Positions 55,367 to 63,697 of a stretch of 64,000 bases of DNA are shown piece by piece. The position numbers and the translations under genes were made by a program. The stretch's first letter is position 1; every line of letters starts with the position of its first letter. The notes below the pieces were generated by a model. That model made no database searches. It saw only the letters and a list, made by a program, of their open reading frames with translations, and was not told where the DNA came from. The stretch spans positions 186,001 through 250,000 of the forward strand of contig NZ_JXTJ01000004.1 of NCBI RefSeq assembly GCF_001509835.1, given 5' to 3'. The stretch comes from Allobosea sp. WAO (GTDB lineage: Bacteria > Pseudomonadota > Alphaproteobacteria > Rhizobiales > Beijerinckiaceae).

Positions 55367-56341
55367 ATGCTCGACCGTCGCCACCTGATCGGCGCGCTCG
55401 CCGGCCTTTCGCTGGCTCTTCCTGCTACGGCTTTCGCGCAGGCCTATCCGCAGAAGCCGATCACACTGATCGTGCCCTATGCGCCTGGAGGCGCCACCGA
55501 CATCATCGGCCGCGTCGTTGCAGAGGAGCTGTCGAACAGCCTCGGCCAGCGTGTCGTCGTGGAAAACCGGGCCGGTGCCGGCGGCAATGTCGGGGCACAG
55601 GCCGCCGCGCGTGCCACGCCCGATGGCTACACCCTGATGCTCGGTGCGCTGACCAGCCACTCGATCAACATGAGTTTTCAGGCCAAGCCGGGTTTTGATC
55701 TGAAGAAGGATTTCGTACCCGTCGGGCTCGCCGGCAATGTCGGGCTCGCTTTGGTCGTCCATCCTTCGGTACAGGCCAAGACCGTGCCCGAACTGGTCGC
55801 ACTCATCAAAGCCAATCCGTCCGACTTCTCCTACGCCTCTTCGGGCCAGGGTTCGCCCCAGCATCTTTCGGGCGAACTCTTCAACTTGAAGGCAGGTACC
55901 AAGATGCCGGTCGTGCCTTATCGCGGCTCGGGGCCCGCGATGACCGACATGGTCGGCGGCCAGGTCAAGATCATGTTCGATACCATCCCTGCCGTCCTCC
56001 AGCATGTGAAGGCAGGCTCCCTGCGCGCCATTGCGACGACCGGCCGGAAGACCTCGCCCTTCATGCCGGAAACGCCGACCGCGATCTCGCAGGGGCTGGA
56101 CGGTTTCGAGGTCTCGTCCTGGTTCGGCCTGCTCGCCCCGACAGGCACGCCGCAACCGGTTCTGGACAAGTTGAACGCCGAGTTGAACAAGGCGCTGCAG
56201 AGCACGAAGGTGAAGGAAGCGCTCGCGCTGCAGGGCGTCGACCCGAAGCCGAGCACGCCGGGCGAGGCGTCGAAGCTGATCGAAAGCGAGATCACGAAAT
56301 GGGCCGATCTCATCAAGGCAAGCGGCATCAAGCCCGAGTGA
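55367..56341 (+). CDS. tripartite tricarboxylate transporter substrate-binding protein (Bug family)
   Basis: A 324-residue periplasmic solute-binding protein. A signal peptide ends at AFAQA (about 26). Bug hallmarks are YPQKPITLIVPYAPGGATDIIGRVVAEELSNSLGQRVVVENRAGAGGNVGAQAAARATPDGYTLM and VPYRGSGPAMTDMVGGQVKIMFDT. No TctA/TctB membrane genes are nearby, so the permease is elsewhere or the protein is an orphan binder. It lies 75 bp after the dehydratase. Confidence 0.92.
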   Translation: MLDRRHLIGALAGLSLALPATAFAQAYPQKPITLIVPYAPGGATDIIGRVVAEELSNSLGQRVVVENRAGAGGNVGAQAAARATPDGYTLMLGALTSHSINMSFQAKPGFDLKKDFVPVGLAGNVGLALVVHPSVQAKTVPELVALIKANPSDFSYASSGQGSPQHLSGELFNLKAGTKMPVVPYRGSGPAMTDMVGGQVKIMFDTIPAVLQHVKAGSLRAIATTGRKTSPFMPETPTAISQGLDGFEVSSWFGLLAPTGTPQPVLDKLNAELNKALQSTKVKEALALQGVDPKPSTPGEASKLIESEITKWADLIKASGIKPE

Positions 56342-56360
56342 CGAGCGCGGGGCGCAACTG

Positions 56361-57278
56361 ATGAGTGATGTAGTCAAACGCCTCGCCATCGTCGGCGCCG
56401 GCATGATCGGCGCCAGCTGGGCAGCTCTCGCCAGCGCCCATGGGATCAGCGTCTCCGCCTACGATCCAAATCGCGAGGCCGAGGCGCGCTTCCTGGGCTA
56501 TGTCGAGCGGGCGCGGGCGCAATTGGCGGAACTCGGATTGACGGGCTCCGGCGCCGTCGGCTTCTCGGACGATCTTGCGACTTCGCTTGAGGGCGCTGGT
56601 TTCGTTCAGGAAAACGGTCCGGAGAGCGAGACCGTCAAGCGTAGGCTACTCGCCCAGATCGATGGCCTGCTTCCGTCCGAGGTCGTCATCGCGAGTTCGA
56701 CCTCGGCTCTGGTCCGCAGCTCCATCGTTGCCGATTGCGCGCAGCCTGAGCGGATCATCGTGGCGCACCCGTTCAATCCGCCGCATCTCGTGCCGCTGGT
56801 CGAGATCGTCGGGGCCGATCCCGGGATCGTCGCCCGCGCGGCAGCCTTCTATCGCGGGCTCGGCCGGCGCCCGGTCGTCCTCAATCGCGAAATGCCCGGC
56901 CATATCGCCAACCGTCTCGCCTCTGCGCTTTATCGCGAGGCGGTGTATCTGGTCGAGCAGGGCGTCGCCAGCGTCGCCGATATCGATGCCGCCCTCTGCA
57001 ACGGTCCGGGCCTGCGCTGGGCCCTGATGGGACCGCACATGACCTATCATCTCGGCGGCGGCGAAGGCGGCATCGCCGGCTACCTCGCCCATCTCGGGCC
57101 GAGCCAGGTGCGGCGCTGGCAGTCGCTCGGTAGTCCATCGCTCGACGCCGATGTCCAGGCAAAGATCGTCGCAGGCGTGGCGGAGGAAGCGGGTGGCCGC
57201 TCTATCGCCGAGCTCGAGGCGCGCCGCGACGAGGGCCTGCTCGCCCTGTTGAAGGCGCGCACGCTGGTCAGCGACTGA
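56361..57278 (+). CDS. 3-hydroxyacyl-CoA dehydrogenase-like NAD enzyme (L-gulonate 3-dehydrogenase type)
   Basis: A 305-residue NAD-dependent dehydrogenase. The Rossmann motif VGAGMIGASWAALASAHG is followed by VQENGPESETVKRRLLAQID and the catalytic segment VIASSTSALVRSS...RIIVAHPFNPPHLVPLVEIVG with the His of AHPFNPP. The C-terminal 3HCDH domain begins PGHIANRLASALYREAVYLVEQGVAS. In a GntR/IlvD-Edd cassette an L-gulonate- or carnitine-dehydrogenase-like role is more likely than fatty-acid oxidation. It starts 19 bp after the Bug gene. Confidence 0.88.
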   Translation: MSDVVKRLAIVGAGMIGASWAALASAHGISVSAYDPNREAEARFLGYVERARAQLAELGLTGSGAVGFSDDLATSLEGAGFVQENGPESETVKRRLLAQIDGLLPSEVVIASSTSALVRSSIVADCAQPERIIVAHPFNPPHLVPLVEIVGADPGIVARAAAFYRGLGRRPVVLNREMPGHIANRLASALYREAVYLVEQGVASVADIDAALCNGPGLRWALMGPHMTYHLGGGEGGIAGYLAHLGPSQVRRWQSLGSPSLDADVQAKIVAGVAEEAGGRSIAELEARRDEGLLALLKARTLVSD

Positions 57279-57303
57279 CGGGCCACTCCATCGTAGGCAC
57301 TGG

Positions 57304-57528
57304 TTGCGGAGCGCCACCGAGGCACACCGTCTCTGGCTCGGTGTCTTTCCGGAGAACCTGCGCGCCCGACTCGCCTATGAATCCGCAGGTTTCATCTCCG
57401 AAGGCGTGGCGCGCGGCGCGGCCTTCTTCGGCGGTGTCCAGCGCGACGAAATGATCATGGCCATACTGAGAGCCGACGGCGCGAAGGCTTCCGGCCGGTC
57501 GAGGCCGATCGCGGCCACGACGCTTTGA
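57304..57528 (+). pseudogene. GNAT N-acetyltransferase, C-terminal relic
   Basis: The frame reads AHRLWLGVFPENLRARLAYE, SAGFISEGVARGAAFFGG, VQRDEMIMAIL, the acetyl-CoA-binding and C-terminal part of a GNAT domain. The N-terminal ~90 residues and a start codon are absent, and the end runs into an unrelated Ala/Arg tail. It is a fragment. Confidence 0.7.
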
Positions 57529-57804
57529 TCGGAGCTGGCCGACAAGAGGTCCAGCGATGCGCCGCTAAGGCGCGCATAATCCTGCTGCGCGACAAATTCC
57601 GCCTGCCAGCCGGTATCTGCCGTCGCCCTGCTCTAAATCTGCAGATGTTGCAGGATCGAAGGCCTCGGCGTAACGGCGGCGCTCTCTTGCCATTCGTCAG
57701 CAGTGATGTCCTAATCCTCGCGAACGCCCGGCCGCCATTGCCGGGCGGCAGGCGGGTACGAGGCCGCAAAGAGCCTCTTCCGCATTCCATTGGGGAGGAT
57801 CAGA
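57529..57804. other. 276-bp region between the GNAT relic and the second Bug gene
   Basis: No supported gene. It is expected to hold the promoter of the second Bug gene, which has an excellent ribosome binding site (GGGGAGGA) at its right edge. Confidence 0.4.
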
Positions 57805-58785
57805 ATGCTTAAATCCGGTTGGCTCGGCGCGATCGCGCTCGCCGCCATCGTCCAGTTGGTGCCCGCAGCGCCGGTACAGGCACAGGCCTGGCCGCAGAAG
57901 CCGGTGACCTTCATCGTGCCCTTCCCTGCCGGGGGCGGCACCGACGCCTTCGCCCGGCCGCTGGCGGCGCAGCTCGAGCAGCAGCTCGGCCAGCGTATCC
58001 TGATCGACAATCGCGGCGGTGCCGGCGGCACGGTCGGCGCCTCGGCGGCGTCCAAGGCGGCCGGTGATGGCTACACCTTCTTCATCGGCGCGGCCCATCA
58101 CGCCATCGCGCCGGCGCTCTATCCCAAGCTCGACTACAACATCCAGACCGACTTCATCCCGATCGGGGTCATCGCGCAGCCGCCGCAGGTCGTGGTCGTC
58201 CACCCCGGCAAGGTCGAGGCCAAGACGCTGGCCGAGCTGATCGAATACGGCCGGAAGAATCCGGACAAGCTCAACTACGGCTCGGCCGGCAACGGCACGA
58301 CCCATCACCTCGCCGGTGAGCTGTTCAAGCTGATGTCCAAGGCCAATTTCACCCATGTGCCCTATCGCGGCGCCGGCCCGTTGATGCAGGACCTGGTCGC
58401 CGGCCAGGTCGATCTCGCCTTTGACGGGCTCGGCTCCTCGGCGGCGCAAATCTCCGGCGGCAAGCTCAGGGCGCTGGCCGTCGCCGCGCCGAAGCGCACC
58501 GCCGCCTTCCCGGACGTGCCGACCGCCGCTGAAGCCGGCTTGCCCGGCTATGAGGTTTCGACCTGGTACGCGATGTGGGCGCCGAAGAACACGCCGCCGG
58601 AGGTCGTCGAGAAGATGACGGCCGAGGTGAAGAAGGCGCTCGCGACGCCAATGGTCAGCGAAGCCTGGAAGAGGAACGGCTCGGACACCCCGGACCTCTA
58701 CGGCGCGGCGTTCGGTGCCTTCGTCAAGTCCGAGGTCGAGCGCTGGGGCAAGGTCGTCGCCGACGCCAACGTCAAGCCCGACTGA
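57805..58785 (+). CDS. second Bug family substrate-binding protein
   Basis: A 326-residue Bug-type binding protein. A signal peptide ends at APVQAQA (about 27). The motifs WPQKPVTFIVPFPAGGGTDAFARPLAAQLEQQLGQRILIDNRGGAGGTVGASAASKAAGDGYTFF and HVPYRGAGPLMQDLVAGQVDLAFDGLGSSAAQI are intact. It is clearly a paralogue of the protein at 55367 but diverged, so probably a different ligand. GGGGAGGA before the ATG at 57805 fixes the start. Confidence 0.93.
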   Translation: MLKSGWLGAIALAAIVQLVPAAPVQAQAWPQKPVTFIVPFPAGGGTDAFARPLAAQLEQQLGQRILIDNRGGAGGTVGASAASKAAGDGYTFFIGAAHHAIAPALYPKLDYNIQTDFIPIGVIAQPPQVVVVHPGKVEAKTLAELIEYGRKNPDKLNYGSAGNGTTHHLAGELFKLMSKANFTHVPYRGAGPLMQDLVAGQVDLAFDGLGSSAAQISGGKLRALAVAAPKRTAAFPDVPTAAEAGLPGYEVSTWYAMWAPKNTPPEVVEKMTAEVKKALATPMVSEAWKRNGSDTPDLYGAAFGAFVKSEVERWGKVVADANVKPD

Positions 58786-58807
58786 GGCTTTCAATCCAAG
58801 GCCAAGC

Positions 58808-59365
58808 CTATATCTCGCCCGCATCGTCGATCACGGCGCGGGCGATTTTCATGCTGAAGCCGGCGCGCGCGAGTACGGCAAGCTGCTTCTGGCGATCCGG
58901 CTCCGAGCCGGGGCGGCTCCAGGGGCCCAGCCGCTTGCGCCTTGCGGCGATCCGCGCCGCCGCAAGCTCGTCCTCCTCGCTATCAGGCAAGGCCGCCGCG
59001 ACGATCTCGCGCGAGACGCCTTTGGCTGCCAGACCGGCCGAAACGGCGCGGGCCGAACGCCCCTTGCGCCGCAAGCTCGCGGCCCGCGCTTCGGCAAAGC
59101 GCTGGTCGTCGACGAGGCCGGCCCTGACGCAGGCTGCAACCGCATCCGCGACCATGCTGGCAAACTCGCTAGGTTCGCCGCCATGATGGCGGCAGCTGCG
59201 CTCGACCTTGCGCTCGAGAACCCGCTGAAGCTGGCTCGACGAGGCCGCATAGCGATGGAGATAGTGCATCGCCGCCCGCTGCAGATAGGTCGGGGTGATC
59301 AGCCTAGGCACCCGGCCCTGCCCCGCGCTTCGTGCCCGGCTTGCGCCGGTGTCCGTCTCAGTCAT
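58808..59365 (-). CDS. recX: RecX family regulatory protein
   Basis: A 185-residue modulator of RecA filaments. Three-helix repeats typical of RecX are seen: YLQRAAMHYLHRYAASSSQLQRVLERKV, VAACVRAGLVDDQRFAEARAASLRRKGRSARAVSAGLAAKGVSREIV and RKQLAVLARAGFSMKIARAVID. Start at 59365 (MTETDTGASR) overlaps the arfB stop by 8 nt, implying coupling. recA is not in the window. Confidence 0.88.
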   Translation of the reverse strand: MTETDTGASRARSAGQGRVPRLITPTYLQRAAMHYLHRYAASSSQLQRVLERKVERSCRHHGGEPSEFASMVADAVAACVRAGLVDDQRFAEARAASLRRKGRSARAVSAGLAAKGVSREIVAAALPDSEEDELAAARIAARRKRLGPWSRPGSEPDRQKQLAVLARAGFSMKIARAVIDDAGEI

Positions 59366-59777
59366 CGCCGGGCTTGCCGGCCCGCAGGCTCTTGTCGCGG
59401 CTGCGCTTCGCTTTGGAAGCCAGCCGACGCTGTTGCGAACCATAGGTCGCCTTGGTCGGCCGGCGGGTCTTTTGGCGCTCGGCTGCCTCACGCAGAATCG
59501 CGAGCAGGCGTTCGAGCGCGTCCTGGCGGTTGCGTTGCTGGTCACGAAAGCGCTGCGCTACGACGATGATTGTGCCGTCCTGCGTCATCCGCTTTCCGGC
59601 GACGCGCGGCAGCTTCTCACGCAGATGGTCAGGCAGATTGGCCGCTGCCGCGTTGAAGCGCAGCTGGACCGCCGACGAGACCTTGTTGACGTTCTGCCCG
59701 CCCGGCCCCGAGGCGCGCACGAAGCTTTCCTCGATCAGGCTCTCGTCGATCGCAATGGACGGGGTCACTTGAATCAT
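59358..59777 (-). CDS. arfB: alternative ribosome-rescue factor ArfB (YaeJ)
   Basis: A 139-residue codon-independent peptidyl-tRNA hydrolase that frees stalled ribosomes. The catalytic GGQ is in FVRASGPGGQNVNKVSSAVQLRF, and the C-terminal basic tail (RRPTKATYGSQQRRLASKAKRSRDKSLRAGK) that enters the mRNA channel is intact. Start MIQVTPSIAIDESLIEE matches the family. It is divergent from mazG over about 37 bp. Confidence 0.94.
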   Translation of the reverse strand: MIQVTPSIAIDESLIEESFVRASGPGGQNVNKVSSAVQLRFNAAAANLPDHLREKLPRVAGKRMTQDGTIIVVAQRFRDQQRNRQDALERLLAILREAAERQKTRRPTKATYGSQQRRLASKAKRSRDKSLRAGKPGDD

Positions 59778-59814
59778 GGGAGGACGGTAGCGCACCCCAA
59801 GGAGAATTGCAGCG

Positions 59815-60654
59815 TTGAAGCCCGATCGCGACATCGCCCGCCTGATCGAGATCATGGCGGCCCTGCGCACGCCTGGAACCGGCTGCCCCTGGGATCTGGA
59901 GCAGGATTTCGCCTCCATCGCCCCCTATACGGTCGAGGAGGCCTATGAGGTCGCCGACGCCATCGTCAGGGGCGATCTCGTCGACCTCAAGGACGAACTC
60001 GGCGACCTCCTGCTGCAGGTGGTCTTCCATGCACGGATGGCCGAGGAGGTCGGCGCTTTCGCCTTTCCCGACGTGGTCGAGGCAATCACCAGCAAGCTCA
60101 TTCGCCGCCATCCGCATGTCTTCGGCGATGCGCGCGATCTCTCGCCGGCCGAGGTCAAGGCGCTGTGGGGCCAGATCAAGGCGCAGGAGCGGGCCGACAA
60201 GGCGGCGGCGCATCTGGCGGCGGGTCTTCCGACCAAGCCTGACGCGGAGGGTGTACTCGCCGGGGTGCCGACCGCCCTGCCCGCCCTCACGCGCGCCTGG
60301 AAGCTCCAGGCCAGGGCCTCGACCGTCGGCTTCGACTGGAAGAATGCCCGGCTGGTGCTCGACAAGATCCGCGAGGAGACCAGGGAGATCGAAGAAGCGC
60401 TTGATGGCGGCGACCAGGGGGCCATCGCCGAGGAAATCGGCGACCTGCTCTTCGTGGTCGCCAATCTCGCCCGCCATGTCGATGCCGATCCCGAGGCATG
60501 CCTCGCCGCGGCCAGCGCCAAGTTCGAGCGCCGCTTCGCCGGGATCGAGGCGAGGCTCGCCGATGAGGGACGCAAAGCTTCCGAAGCATCACTCGACGAA
60601 CTCGAGGCGCTCTGGCAGCGGGTCAAGCAGGCCGAGCGCACCGGCCGCAACTGA
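59815..60654 (+). CDS. mazG: nucleoside triphosphate pyrophosphohydrolase MazG
   Basis: A 279-residue two-domain MazG that hydrolyses NTPs to NMP and pyrophosphate. The first domain has GCPWDLEQDFASIAPYTVEEAYEVADAI and DLKDELGDLLLQVVFHARMAEE; the second repeats EETREIEEAL...AEEIGDLLFVVANLARH. The start is a TTG at 59815 with AAGGAG 10 nt upstream. Full length for the long MazG form. Confidence 0.93.
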   Translation: MKPDRDIARLIEIMAALRTPGTGCPWDLEQDFASIAPYTVEEAYEVADAIVRGDLVDLKDELGDLLLQVVFHARMAEEVGAFAFPDVVEAITSKLIRRHPHVFGDARDLSPAEVKALWGQIKAQERADKAAAHLAAGLPTKPDAEGVLAGVPTALPALTRAWKLQARASTVGFDWKNARLVLDKIREETREIEEALDGGDQGAIAEEIGDLLFVVANLARHVDADPEACLAAASAKFERRFAGIEARLADEGRKASEASLDELEALWQRVKQAERTGRN

Positions 60655-60683
60655 GCCGTTCCGGCGTTATTCTCGGGACAACG

Positions 60684-60711
60684 AAAAACGCCGGACCTTT
60701 CGGTCCGGCGT
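60684..60711 (-). terminator. intrinsic terminator of the IalB-family gene
   Basis: On the minus strand a perfect 10-bp GC-rich stem (ACGCCGGACC with GGTCCGGCGT, 4-nt loop) is followed directly by TTTT. It lies 25 bp beyond the stop of the gene at 60736 and also between it and the convergent mazG. A textbook Rho-independent terminator. Confidence 0.88.
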
Positions 60712-60735
60712 CGATGGTCGAAAGCTGGCGACCGA

Positions 60736-61557
60736 TCAGGGCTTCGGCGCAGGAGCCGCGCCAGGCGCGGGCATTGCGCCGATACCCGGAGCCGCAGGCG
60801 CGCCGGGCGTACCCGGAGCTGCGCTTGCGCCGCTGCCGCCGAGGCGCTTGCGCAGCTCGTCCTGGCGCTTGGCGAGCTCGTCCTGGAGTTGCTTCTGCTG
60901 GTCCTCGAGCACCTTCGGGTCGATCGGCGCACCGTCGAAGCCCTTGGCGAAGTCGGTCAGCGGGATCGAGAACGAAACCTCGCGGGCGCCCTGGTTCTGG
61001 ACGCTGATGTTCAGGTTCGTGCCCTTCCTCATCTGGTTGATGAAGTCGTCCTTGATCTGCGCCTCGGCGAAGCAGCCGTTCGGGAAGCAGATCGCGAAGC
61101 GGCCGGGGGTCGGCTGGGCGGTGTCGACGCCGAAGCGGATGCCGGGCTGCAGCAGCAGGCCGAGCGGCATCAGGAAGCGCACGATCTTGTTCGGGTCGCC
61201 CTTGACGTCATAAACGGCGACGGCGAGCACCGGCTGGCCCTGATCCGAGACGAAGTCGCGGGTGGTGTAGCAGATTTCCTTGTTGGCGGCCGGATCCTTG
61301 CCGCAGACCTTGGTCCATGTCGTCTGCGAGGGCTCCGGCTTGACCTGAACGACCGTCGGGCCGGTCTGCGCACCTTGGCCCTGCGCCGGAGCCGGCTGCT
61401 GAGCCGGAGCCGCGGGCTTGGCGGCAGGACGCTGCGCCTGGGCCATGGCGGAGAAGGGGGCGAGCGCGACGGCCGCGCCCAGGACGAACGCGAGGCCGCG
61501 GATCGTGCTCTTCGCGGTGGCGCCCTTGTGCAGGGGCAGGCAAGACGAAGCGGACAT
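60736..61557 (-). CDS. invasion-associated locus B (IalB) family protein
   Basis: A 273-residue secreted protein. A signal peptide ends at SAMAQA (about 40), then a Pro/Ala/Gln-rich linker leads to the IalB domain (WTKVCGKDPAANKEICYTTRDFVSDQGQPVLAVAVYDV, LLQPGIRFGVDTAQP, AICFPNGCFAEAQIKDDFINQMRKGTNLNI) with two cysteine pairs. The C-terminus is a coiled segment (EDQQKQLQDELAKRQDELRKRL) and a Pro/Ala/Gly tail. The start at 61557 follows GAGGAA. Family members are found in many non-pathogens; here it is a periplasmic or surface protein of unknown role. Confidence 0.9.
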   Translation of the reverse strand: MSASSCLPLHKGATAKSTIRGLAFVLGAAVALAPFSAMAQAQRPAAKPAAPAQQPAPAQGQGAQTGPTVVQVKPEPSQTTWTKVCGKDPAANKEICYTTRDFVSDQGQPVLAVAVYDVKGDPNKIVRFLMPLGLLLQPGIRFGVDTAQPTPGRFAICFPNGCFAEAQIKDDFINQMRKGTNLNISVQNQGAREVSFSIPLTDFAKGFDGAPIDPKVLEDQQKQLQDELAKRQDELRKRLGGSGASAAPGTPGAPAAPGIGAMPAPGAAPAPKP

Positions 61558-61834
61558 CTGAAGTTCCTCGAACATGCAAACTGGCTAAGCGGCACTAGGA
61601 AGGCCGCGCGCAATACCGAAAGCTCAACCGGCATGGTGCCGGAGCCGGGGGCGGCATGAGCACATCAGGCGCGATTAAGGCGTTTGAATGACGCCCCGGC
61701 TTGCGTTTAGCGAGTTCTTCCACCGGTTTCCAGCCCGAAAGAGCCGACGCAACGTAAGTTTGCACCCCGGTGTTTTGCCTCTCATCTCAGGCTTGGGCCG
61801 CATGGTATGGTCCGATAGGGAATCAGGGCCTTTC

Positions 61835-63688
61835 ATGCTTCGGAATCTTGTCGCATCCGCACGTCGGCGTTGCGTTCTCGGGCTCGTGCTCGGAGCGGCG
61901 GCGGGGCTTGGCCTGCTCGCGGGCGCGCCGCGCGCGGCCGCGCAGACGAGCGACCACGCCATCGCCATGCATGGCGAGCCGGCCCTGCCGAAGGGATTCA
62001 CGCATCTGCCCTATGCCGACCCGGCAGCGCCGAAGGGCGGGCGAATCATTTTCGGCCAGCAAGGCACCTTCGACAGCCTGAACCCGCTGGTCGTGCTCGG
62101 CGTCGCACCGGATGCCGTGCCGCGTTATGTCCAGCAGAGCCTGCTGTTCCGTTCGGCGGACGAGCCTTTCACCGCCTATGGCCTGCTCGCCAGCCGGGTC
62201 GAGCTCAACCCGGAACGGACCCGCGTGATCTTCGAGATCGACCCCCGCGCCCGTTTCTCGGACGGGCAGCCGGTGACCTCCGCGGACGTGATCTTTACCT
62301 ATGAGATGCTGAAGACCAAGGGCAAGCCGTTCCACCGCTCCAGCCTTGCCCGCGTCACCAAAGCCGAGGCGCCCTCGCCCAATGTGGTGGTGTTCGAACT
62401 CGGCGACGGCTCTAACCGCGAACTGCCGCTGGTGATCGGCGCCATGCCGATCTTCGCCAAGCACGCCACCGATGCGGAAAAGTTCGGCGACACCAGCTTC
62501 AAGCCGGCGCTCGGCTCGGGCCCCTACCGGGTCGAGGAGGTCAAGCCGGGCGAGATGCTGGTGCTGAAGCGCCGTAGCGACTTCTGGGCGGAGGATCATC
62601 CGCTGACCCGCGGGCTCTTCAACGCCGACGAGATCCGATACGATTTCTATCGTGACTCCAACGCCTTGTTCGAAGCTTTCAAAGCAGGGCTTTATGACGT
62701 CCGCGTCGAATCCGACCCGACGCGCTGGATGACCGGCTATGACGTGCCGGCGGTGCGCGACGGCCGGATCGTGCGCGATACGCTGCGTTTCCAGACGCCG
62801 AAGGGCATGACCGGTTTCGTCTTCAACACGCGCCGGCCGATCTTCGCCGACATCAGGGTGCGCGAGGCATTGGCGATGCTCTTCGACTTCGAATGGGCCA
62901 ATCGCAACCTGTTCTACGGCGTCTATCGGCGCGCCGGCAGCTTCTTCGCCGATTCCGAGCTTTCGGCGCTCGGCGTGCCTGCAAATGAGCGGGAGAAGGC
63001 GCTGCTCGCCGCCTTCCCCGGCGCGGTGCGCGACGACATCCTGGCCGGAACCTGGGCGCCCTCCGCGACCGACGGCTCCGGGCGCGACCGCGACCAGGCC
63101 AGGCGTGCGCTCGATCTGCTAGAGGCGGCAGGCTACGAATTGCGCGACGGCCAGTTGCGCAAGCGCGGCGACGGCACGCCCTTCGGTTTCGAGATCACCG
63201 TGACCAGTCGGCCGCAGGAGCGGCTTGCGCTGAACTACGCCGCCTCGCTCTCCCGGCTCGGCATCGCCGTCTCGGTCCGCCTGATCGACGATGTCCAGTA
63301 CTGGCGCCGCCTCTCCGCCTTCGATTTCGACATGATCCAGTGGACCTGGGCGGCCTCGGCCTCGCCCGGCAACGAGCAGGTCGGGCGCTGGCAATCGACC
63401 AATGCCGACCGCAAGGGCGCGCTGAACTATGCGGGCGTGCGTTCGCCCGCGGTCGATGCGACTCTGAAGGCGCTTCTGGCAGCCGAATCGCGCGAGGATT
63501 TCACCGCCTCGGTCCGCACGCTCGACCGCCTGCTGCTCTCCGGCTTCTATGCCGTGCCGCTCTATTATCTCCCCGAGACCTGGATGGCGCGCTCGCGCGA
63601 TGTCCTGCTGCCGCAGCGGCGGCCGGCCTATTTCTTCTCCAACGAGGTCCTGGCTCGGGCGCCCTCGGCGCCAGCGCCGGCGAATTGA
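61835..63688 (+). CDS. extracellular solute-binding protein family 5, YejA-like
   Basis: A 617-residue periplasmic binding protein of the oligopeptide ABC class. An arginine-rich signal peptide (RRRCVLGLVLGAAAGLGLLAGAPRAAAQ) leads to HAIAMHGEPALPKGFTHLPYADPAAPKGG, characteristic of YejA proteins of YejABEF importers. Family-5 marks such as FSDGQPVTSADVIFTYEML and VREALAMLFDFEWANRNLFYG are present. Start at 61835 chosen for AGGG spacing; 61802 is possible. The permease genes are not in the window. Confidence 0.92.
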   Translation: MLRNLVASARRRCVLGLVLGAAAGLGLLAGAPRAAAQTSDHAIAMHGEPALPKGFTHLPYADPAAPKGGRIIFGQQGTFDSLNPLVVLGVAPDAVPRYVQQSLLFRSADEPFTAYGLLASRVELNPERTRVIFEIDPRARFSDGQPVTSADVIFTYEMLKTKGKPFHRSSLARVTKAEAPSPNVVVFELGDGSNRELPLVIGAMPIFAKHATDAEKFGDTSFKPALGSGPYRVEEVKPGEMLVLKRRSDFWAEDHPLTRGLFNADEIRYDFYRDSNALFEAFKAGLYDVRVESDPTRWMTGYDVPAVRDGRIVRDTLRFQTPKGMTGFVFNTRRPIFADIRVREALAMLFDFEWANRNLFYGVYRRAGSFFADSELSALGVPANEREKALLAAFPGAVRDDILAGTWAPSATDGSGRDRDQARRALDLLEAAGYELRDGQLRKRGDGTPFGFEITVTSRPQERLALNYAASLSRLGIAVSVRLIDDVQYWRRLSAFDFDMIQWTWAASASPGNEQVGRWQSTNADRKGALNYAGVRSPAVDATLKALLAAESREDFTASVRTLDRLLLSGFYAVPLYYLPETWMARSRDVLLPQRRPAYFFSNEVLARAPSAPAPAN

Positions 63689-63697
63689 GACCGGCGC

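Noticed and set aside
53513..56404. 963-residue minus-strand frame opposite the dehydratase and Bug genes
   Set aside because: It is antisense to two well-supported genes and has Arg/His/Gly-rich composition typical of shadow frames in high-GC DNA.
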